The notes below the pieces were generated by a model. It saw nothing but the letters and a program-made list of their open reading frames with translations, had not been told where the DNA came from and made no database searches. This document shows positions 42,016-47,634 of a stretch of 47,634 nt of DNA, piece after piece; the first letter of the stretch is position 1, and every line of letters starts with the position of its first letter. Source of the stretch: an uncultured Lachnospiraceae bacterium. GTDB taxonomy: Bacteria; Bacillota; Clostridia; Lachnospirales; Lachnospiraceae. Made by a program: the position numbers and the translations under genes. Location of the stretch: the NCBI GenBank assembly GCA_910589635.1, contig CAJUTD010000006.1:25620-73253 (forward strand), given 5' to 3'.

Positions 42016-44475
42016 TCACTCCATTTCCTTCCCGCCGCTCTTTGCCAGCCGTTTCCTGTACAATGTATGCCATACGATCAACGCTGCTGCCGCCATGCTG
42101 GTTACAATTCCCCATTTGAGATAAGGATAAGTGAAAAAAATAACCGTCGCCCCCTCGCCCACATGCAGCAGATGGTTGCGCTGATAAACCTCTCCACTCG
42201 CCTTAAAACCGTCATGGTAGGCTATTGCGGTATTCAAATCCGCCCGCTCTGAGCTGAGCACAATCCTGTCCTCCATATACTCCACATGGTACGGCACAAT
42301 CTCCCGTTTCGGCAAATCGCTGGAAGAAATATTCAGCGTGCGGCTAAGAAGCTTTCCCACGCTCTCATCCTCCGTCAAACCATAATAATACGTCAAATTC
42401 AGGCCGATCACAATGATATTATCATTTTTCACAGTACCATAAAACGGCAGTTCCCAGTCCACATTGTCCACCGTTCCCCAGACTTCATCCAGCCCGTCCA
42501 CATAAACGGTGCTCCACTCACGGTAGCCGTCCGGGAACAAATCTGTCTCCAACACGCCGTCCACCGTATCTAAATCAGGATAACCCTGGGAGAAGACAAC
42601 GCCGTTACAGACCACCCCGAGAAAGCTCTGGTTCTGGCTTCCTCTGTCATCCGGGATTCCATCGGCTGCAATTACAATCCGCACGCCGGACTCACTGAGT
42701 TTCAGAATCAGCTCTTCCGCAGCCGCCTTGTCATCATAAGTAAATCCTGCCAGATATATCAATTTATAATTACATAAATCCTCAAATGTATAATCATTAA
42801 GGTTATCACTCTCTGTCTCCTCCACCGCCGGAAACTGCCTGGAAAGCTGGTCTGTCGCGCTGCCAATACCGATTGCCGGATATTCCGTGACAGTGCCCCA
42901 ATTCCCATCTATATCATACTGATAGAGGCGGTAATTTTCATTTGAATTTACCAACCGGTAACCGACACTTAATGCCGCCGCATCCATATTTTTGATAGGA
43001 TGCTTTTCCAGGCTGCCCACAATATCCATGCGCACAATAACCGTATCATTCCCCAGTTCCAAACAACGGTCAAATATATAGGGGTACTCCCCCTCCTCCA
43101 GAGCTCTTTCTATTTGTAAAAAATTCGTTGACGTAGCGCTCCATTCTCCCATCGCGCCATAGGAAATTGCCACCGGCTCACCAAATCCCGTCGCCAGATA
43201 AGCCCCCATAGCATTGAGCGCGCTCTCATCCACAAGCGCCAGCCGCTGCTTTGTTATCTCCTTCGCCTGTTTCACCAGTGTCCATTCTGCATAATCGGCA
43301 AGAATCTCATGCGGTTGAGTCTCCGCCAAATGCCCAATTACCAGTGGAAGCGAAGGAACCGCATCCAAAACCAACAACACGGCAAATAGAATCACCCAAC
43401 CCTTTTTTAAGGTATCCCATATCAGAAAACTGAACAAAACCATACACAACGCGATAGATATAAAACGCAGCATCTGTAAAACCTGCCCGCCTGGAAGATG
43501 AGACAGCAAAATGTAAGAAATATCTAATGTACCAATGAAAATTACAAGCCCTGTCCAAAAGCCGGGCAGCGACTTTTTCTTACTTAAAAGCCCACCAAAA
43601 ACAGCAAGCAACAACACTGCAAGTCCAAAATAAACATCTACGTAGCCGCGCTGGAAACGCGCAGCAGGATTGAGGCTCAAAAACATATCCTGGAAATAGT
43701 CTGCCAGAACATCCATACTCACTTTCGACACACAGTTGCGTACCAGGAAAGGAACCAGCCACGTCCCGGCAAGCAGACATCCCAGGACCAGCGAAAACGC
43801 TACTCGCGCCCCCCCTAGCCATTCACGGCTTACGATTGCATCCAATACAAAATAAACAACGAATGCCAGGAACACCAGCCCCGCATAGCTCGGCTGGCAA
43901 AGCACAAACACAGCAAAACATACTGACAATTTGGGCCATACATGCCAAGGCTTTTCCCTGAGAGCACTATATACAAAATACATCAGCAGCGGTAAAAGTG
44001 CAATACATAGCGCCTGCGGCAGATTGCCCTCATGGAACAATACATACAAGTTGTTCGGCATAAAAAACCACAGCGCGCCGACAAGACTGCCAAAAAAGGG
44101 GCGTCCGACCTTAAATCCCACATAGTGCCAGGAAATGGCGCCAACGAAAAAAATGGCTGCGACAAACACCAGATAACCGCTCAATGGGTTCCCGCCGGCC
44201 AAAAATTCACACAATGCTAAAAGGTACAAGGGCAGCGGCGCAGTATAACGCATCGCTTCCATACCATTATACCAAAGCGGATCAAACAACCGCCAGAAAT
44301 CCCCATCGCCAATCGCCTTATACAGCATGTCCCCCTTATAGATATGCCCCAGCGTTTCCACCCCCGAAGGATATATGCCGCTATTCTGTACAAGTTTTGC
44401 CGCCACAAAGGACAAAAACGCATAAAGAATGGGCATTATCAAGATCAAATAATACGGCTGTTTTCTCTCTTTCAA
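42016..44475 (-). CDS. Large PTPS_related (PF10131-type) membrane protein, TTG start
   Basis: The 819-residue protein has about twelve membrane helices in its N-terminal half, a large outside domain (about 400-760) and one last helix near 775-790. Motifs 'HIYKGDMLYKAIGDGDFWRLFDPLWYNGMEAMRYTAPLPLYLLA' near the N-terminus fit the PTPS_related family, which looks like GT-C glycosyltransferases ('D' at the outer face). The TTG start at 44475 has AGGAGG eight bases upstream; no ATG fits. It may transfer sugars outside or be a partner of XrtG. Its last 19 bases are repeated just upstream of xrtG. Confidence 0.8.
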   Translation of the reverse strand: MKERKQPYYLILIMPILYAFLSFVAAKLVQNSGIYPSGVETLGHIYKGDMLYKAIGDGDFWRLFDPLWYNGMEAMRYTAPLPLYLLALCEFLAGGNPLSGYLVFVAAIFFVGAISWHYVGFKVGRPFFGSLVGALWFFMPNNLYVLFHEGNLPQALCIALLPLLMYFVYSALREKPWHVWPKLSVCFAVFVLCQPSYAGLVFLAFVVYFVLDAIVSREWLGGARVAFSLVLGCLLAGTWLVPFLVRNCVSKVSMDVLADYFQDMFLSLNPAARFQRGYVDVYFGLAVLLLAVFGGLLSKKKSLPGFWTGLVIFIGTLDISYILLSHLPGGQVLQMLRFISIALCMVLFSFLIWDTLKKGWVILFAVLLVLDAVPSLPLVIGHLAETQPHEILADYAEWTLVKQAKEITKQRLALVDESALNAMGAYLATGFGEPVAISYGAMGEWSATSTNFLQIERALEEGEYPYIFDRCLELGNDTVIVRMDIVGSLEKHPIKNMDAAALSVGYRLVNSNENYRLYQYDIDGNWGTVTEYPAIGIGSATDQLSRQFPAVEETESDNLNDYTFEDLCNYKLIYLAGFTYDDKAAAEELILKLSESGVRIVIAADGIPDDRGSQNQSFLGVVCNGVVFSQGYPDLDTVDGVLETDLFPDGYREWSTVYVDGLDEVWGTVDNVDWELPFYGTVKNDNIIVIGLNLTYYYGLTEDESVGKLLSRTLNISSSDLPKREIVPYHVEYMEDRIVLSSERADLNTAIAYHDGFKASGEVYQRNHLLHVGEGATVIFFTYPYLKWGIVTSMAAAALIVWHTLYRKRLAKSGGKEME

Positions 44476-44558
44476 TGCCCATTCCTCCTATTTGTTTCCT
44501 TTATCGAAAATAATACGTCCAGAAATCATCGCGACTTCGTACGCACAAGTTACAGATA

Positions 44559-46868
44559 TTATACCCCCGCCGGAATAAACTCTCCATACCTCCGCTTCCT
44601 ATACCAGAATACTGCCCCTACTGCGGCAACACAGAGAACAACGCCGACAATCGGTCCGGTGGAAGTGCCGGCAGTAAACATCCACTGCTGCCCAATCCGT
44701 CCGTACTGCGCTGCAATCTGCTTCAAATCTGTCTCGCCAACGCCAAGCTTCTTGGCAACCTTTGGCAGTTCCAGATAATATTCCATTTCATCCTTGCCGT
44801 CCTTACCAATTGTCATCATCATCTTGCCATACAATTGATCCATATCATTAAGGTTATTGATATTCGTTGATGTATGCCAAGCGTCCCTAGATGCAATGTA
44901 ATATTCATATGTACCCTCCGCAAGCCCCTGACGCTGCGGATTCCAGTTGATATTTCCATTGGCGTCTACCGTTACAAACATCGGGTAAAACGCCATTTTT
45001 GTATCATATGTGCCATTCTTGAGGCTTTCCTCACTCTGATTAAAGGCAATCGTGACAGCCTCCGTAAATTCTTGCCCTGCTTCCTGCAAATGTTGCGGCA
45101 TATCTGTAACAACATGGCCGTACAGTTTATCTCCTGTAGAATACAATGCGCCTTTGGCGTCCACCTGGGATTCCTGAGAACCCGGCGTCGCATACTGGAT
45201 TGTCGTATGTCCATAATCTTCCCAATCCTCATATGCGCCGTCAAATACAACTCCCGCAAAGAGATTCTCCAGATTATTCCCACTGTCCGCCTGTAAATTC
45301 ACAATGTCTTTTACCAGAGCATCGCCCAGATAGAAATGGAAAGAAAGGCTCTGCTCATACTTGGGAAGCTGGTCTCTGGGAATCGCAATCTCCCACTCGC
45401 TGCCCACATAGGCAACCTGCGCGCCATTTACGCCCTTGATCTCCGGCGCCGTAGTCAGCTGGATATCCGTCTCATACCCTAAATCCGAGATAATCGCAAA
45501 CTTACCATTAGAATGTGTTCCCGCACCGGAGGCATTGCTTCCTTTGCCATCCTTTATGTAAATATAAAACCAATCACCGTCGTATACTGCCGCCGCCATA
45601 GACAGACATCCCGGATGTGCACTGTTCGGGCAGGATGCTTCCGTCTTCGCCACCGCAGCCCAATCCGCATAATTACCATCAATTGAAATACCGCTATACA
45701 CCGGCTTTGTTTCCTGTACCACAGATTTGCCGTCAAGTTGCTGGATATCAGCGGCATTTACAGACGTACCGCCAAACGTAACCGTAAAATCCGGGCTGTG
45801 GAAAAAGCTGCGCGGAACCGCCATCTCAACTGTATAAGGTCCGGCGTTGTTGCCATGCGCCTCATTTGTCACTACAGAGGACGCCCCCGATATATCGCCA
45901 TACCAACCGTTTTTTACGGTTGACTTAATGTTCGCTCCATCCTTATATGCCGCCACGGAAATACTGCTGTCCTCACCTTTTGCGCCGTCCGCATAGGCGA
46001 GTTCAAATCTGTTTCCGGTAAAATTATAGTCCCACTCTGTGCCCGCATTTCCCGAAAAACAGAAATATACAGTATTGCCATCCGGGGAATAGGCAACTTT
46101 CCATGAATCTACATTAGAAGCATTCGAGGCGCGCGATGCCACATTCTGCCAGTCCGCTAAACTTCCGTCGACGTCAATATTCCCTGATACGGCTGCAAAG
46201 CCAGCAGAAAGCGCCTGAAGTTTCTCTGTATCTTCTTGCTCAGAATCAGCTTTGTCCTTCGCGTCTTTCTTAGCATCCGCGTTCTTCTTGTCCTTCGCGT
46301 CTTTCTCATCATCCGCATCCTTCTTGTCCTTGGCATCTTTCTCCGTTTCCGCCTTGCTCTTATCACCGTTCTCAGCATCTGTATTTTCTTTATGTTCCGC
46401 GTCTCTACCAGCATCTACATTGTCTTTATTCTCCGTATTGCCGGCGTCCACGCTGTCTTTATTCTCCGTATTGCCGGCGTTCGCGTTGTTTTCATTCTCC
46501 GTATTGCTGGCGTTCGCGTCGTCTTTGTTCTCTGTATTGCCGGCATCCACGCTGCCGTTATCCTCTGTATTGCCGGCATCCACGCTGCCGTTATTCTCTG
46601 TATTGCCGCCACCTATGCCGCCTTGATTCTCCGTACTGCCGCCAGCGTCCTGCTGCCCCGGTTCCTCAGCTACAGGCTCTGCTGGCTGACCCTTTGTCTG
46701 CTGGCCTGGATTCCCGGCCCCTACCGAAGGGTCCGCTGTCTGCTGCTGTGTTTTATGCACCATATCTGCATCAACCGTATCAGTCGCCATTACCGGCATC
46801 CCGGATAGCAAAAGCGACATTGACATCAGGCCTGCTACAGCTCCCCTAAAAATGGTTTTGGCTTTCAT
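44559..46868 (-). CDS. Surface protein with 11-residue repeats and C-terminal sorting-like tail
   Basis: The 769-residue exported protein has a signal peptide (cut near VMA-TD), a low-complexity region with six 11-residue units of GNTENKDSVDA type (about 88-153), and three 12-residue KDAKDKK-type units. Three modules follow, each opening with a 'DG..(A/E)DW' stretch (IDVDGSLADW, ISIDGNYADW, VVFDGAYEDW), like CBM9/DOMON sugar-binding domains. The end is a tripartite tail: 'TSTGP', a membrane helix of about 18 residues, then RKRRYGEF and a few more. There is no LPXTG. This looks like an exosortase target and lies two genes from xrtG. ATG 46868 is six bases after AGGAGG. Confidence 0.85.
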   Translation of the reverse strand: MKAKTIFRGAVAGLMSMSLLLSGMPVMATDTVDADMVHKTQQQTADPSVGAGNPGQQTKGQPAEPVAEEPGQQDAGGSTENQGGIGGGNTENNGSVDAGNTEDNGSVDAGNTENKDDANASNTENENNANAGNTENKDSVDAGNTENKDNVDAGRDAEHKENTDAENGDKSKAETEKDAKDKKDADDEKDAKDKKNADAKKDAKDKADSEQEDTEKLQALSAGFAAVSGNIDVDGSLADWQNVASRASNASNVDSWKVAYSPDGNTVYFCFSGNAGTEWDYNFTGNRFELAYADGAKGEDSSISVAAYKDGANIKSTVKNGWYGDISGASSVVTNEAHGNNAGPYTVEMAVPRSFFHSPDFTVTFGGTSVNAADIQQLDGKSVVQETKPVYSGISIDGNYADWAAVAKTEASCPNSAHPGCLSMAAAVYDGDWFYIYIKDGKGSNASGAGTHSNGKFAIISDLGYETDIQLTTAPEIKGVNGAQVAYVGSEWEIAIPRDQLPKYEQSLSFHFYLGDALVKDIVNLQADSGNNLENLFAGVVFDGAYEDWEDYGHTTIQYATPGSQESQVDAKGALYSTGDKLYGHVVTDMPQHLQEAGQEFTEAVTIAFNQSEESLKNGTYDTKMAFYPMFVTVDANGNINWNPQRQGLAEGTYEYYIASRDAWHTSTNINNLNDMDQLYGKMMMTIGKDGKDEMEYYLELPKVAKKLGVGETDLKQIAAQYGRIGQQWMFTAGTSTGPIVGVVLCVAAVGAVFWYRKRRYGEFIPAGV

Positions 46869-46958
46869 AAACATCCTCCTTTACTAGTGTGCTGTACCGT
46901 TGATATTTGGCAAAACTGCTTGCCTATTTATCAATGCTACAGTTACTAGATTCCTCCA

Positions 46959-47312
46959 TTAAAATTCCTCTTCCACAATTGCATAAATGCGCAAAGGCGT
47001 CTCGCTAATTTCAAAACGGGCAAACTTCCAATGCTTCTTCTCCAACGCGTCCTTCACCTTTACATAAAACACCTCGCCCAAATGCTCGATACTCGTATCT
47101 CCGCCAAATTCCTGAAAATCATTCAAATACTGGTACTGATACGGGTCCAACACCTGCTTTAATATGGAATCCATGCTGTCAAACTCTAAAAAATCTTCCG
47201 ATACCTGTCTCGCCACAATCTCTATCTCTATCAGGTGATGGTGCTTGTGCTCTATCTGTCCGTCAAAGCTGTGCTGCATACATAAACGATACTTTAAACG
47301 ATGGTATTTCAT
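46959..47312 (-). CDS. PTPS-like (QueD fold) protein, first gene of the XrtG operon
   Basis: The 117-residue protein is close to the QueD/PTPS pattern: 'MQHSFDGQIEHKHHHLIEIEI' gives a His followed by the H-x-H zinc motif, then 'FLEFDSMDSILKQVLDPYQYQYLND' as in the family's middle. The catalytic Cys before the H-x-H is missing, as in the second copy at 38456. It is thus probably a binding or structural protein adapted to the glycan pathway. It is the first gene after the operon's promoter; the ribosome site is weak (GGTAGAATCAG). Confidence 0.8.
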   Translation of the reverse strand: MKYHRLKYRLCMQHSFDGQIEHKHHHLIEIEIVARQVSEDFLEFDSMDSILKQVLDPYQYQYLNDFQEFGGDTSIEHLGEVFYVKVKDALEKKHWKFARFEISETPLRIYAIVEEEF

Positions 47313-47634
47313 CTGATTCTACCTGCCCATCTTCCTCATAATGACCACTATCTGTTTGTTTCCCTGCATTATAACACATTTTGATAAAAGTTTTCAATCA
47401 CTACATTCATACCAGTTTCCCCCCTTTCGTACTAGAATATCGACTAATAGGATTCGGGTGTCAAAAGCACCTTTGGTGCCACACTCATACCATATATTGC
47501 TATTGCAAGCGGGCTTGCATGACAATATATGGTATAGAGTGGGGCTGTCGCACAAAGACATTATTTCGTTCAAAAGGTTTTGCCGCTTATGCGGCAAAGA
47601 CAGAATGCACAAAAATCACTCTGGGAAGCTAGCT
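47313..47634. repeat. Upstream region of the XrtG operon with several inverted repeats
   Basis: This 320-base end has no gene I can support. After the promoter it holds a hairpin GCACC-TTT-GGTGC (47467-47479), a large inverted repeat at 47482-47541 (CACTC, TACCATATATTG and TGCAAGC arms mirrored), and TTTGCCGC-TTAT-GCGGCAAA (47579-47598). The order resembles the hairpin cassettes of the atp operon gaps. Confidence 0.75.
47368..47397 (-). promoter_or_regulatory. Promoter of the 15-kb XrtG-gdpP-rplI-dnaB operon
   Basis: TTGAAA (47392-47397), 18 bases, TATAAT (47368-47373) with extended TGT. It is 56 bases before the first ATG; all eleven genes to dnaB follow on the same strand with gaps of 90 bases or less, and no clear terminator is seen before 32.2 kb. 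Confidence 0.7.

Noticed and set aside
46400..46630. Regular 33-bp repeats that a repeat finder could call a CRISPR array
   Set aside because: They are in frame within a long gene, encode an 11-residue repeat, have no spacers and no cas genes are near.
38456..47312. Annotating the PTPS-like genes as queD or folate/pterin enzymes
   Set aside because: Catalytic Cys missing and no queuosine or pterin genes nearby.
47482..47541. Large inverted repeat as the end of an insertion sequence
   Set aside because: No transposase frame or target duplication is visible in the window; may be reconsidered with flanking sequence.

Overview
This window looks like chromosomal DNA from a spore-forming, low-to-mid GC Firmicute, most likely a gut-type Lachnospiraceae (class Clostridia). 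The reasons are the order sua5 / LMW-PTP-like / upp / atp operon, a CwlD-type cortex amidase, MecA, the block gdpP-rplI-dnaB, many strong AGGAGG ribosome sites, and LytTR, VanZ and BspA-like LRR genes. The family is inferred from gene content and style; I ran no search.

Layout. (1) 1-10,230, minus strand: sua5, an atypical LMW phosphatase-like gene, upp, comEB, then atpZ-I-B-E-F-H-A-G-D-C (atpC runs off the window). The c subunit has the full Na+-site signature (Q32, V63, E65, T66, T67). The gaps of this operon contain local duplications and hairpins, most strikingly a duplicated structured element with a compensatory base change between atpG and atpD. (2) 10,472-21,650: cwlD, then an accessory region with a 1230-residue kinase-TIR-membrane-propeller fusion, a divergent gene of unknown function, a two-domain lipoprotein, two secreted surface-type proteins, a 50-residue protein and an Xre regulator flanking a three-repeat operator. 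(3) 21,900-32,040: a NifX-like protein, an SGNH hydrolase, an ABC transporter/LytTR/DUF3021 operon with a likely LytTR operator, a GH18 protein, mecA, a 1.1-kb gap without a convincing gene, a DUF1858 protein and a ferredoxin from back-to-back promoters, a VanZ-like protein and a MerR regulator. (4) 47,400-32,220, minus strand: an apparent 15-kb operon from one good promoter to one good terminator. It encodes an XrtG-type exosortase system and runs without a break into gdpP-rplI-dnaB.

How the genes fit together. In region 4 the exosortase (Cys98/Arg140/His160) is surrounded by a processive GT2 glycosyltransferase, a large polytopic PTPS_related protein, two small PTPS-like proteins that keep zinc histidines but lack the catalytic Cys, a membrane protein with a degenerate GGDEF-like end, and two exported proteins sharing 'DG..(A/E)(D/E)W' modules. 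One of these ends in a transmembrane helix plus RKRRYGEF tail and is a candidate exosortase substrate. The transcript continues into the c-di-AMP phosphodiesterase gene gdpP, linking surface-polymer production to second-messenger control by context.

The two best candidates for a poorly described system are this XrtG locus with its putative substrate, and the kinase-TIR-propeller protein with its divergent partner. Everything here is read by eye from sequence; family names are from memory and assignments beyond the conserved motifs are inference.
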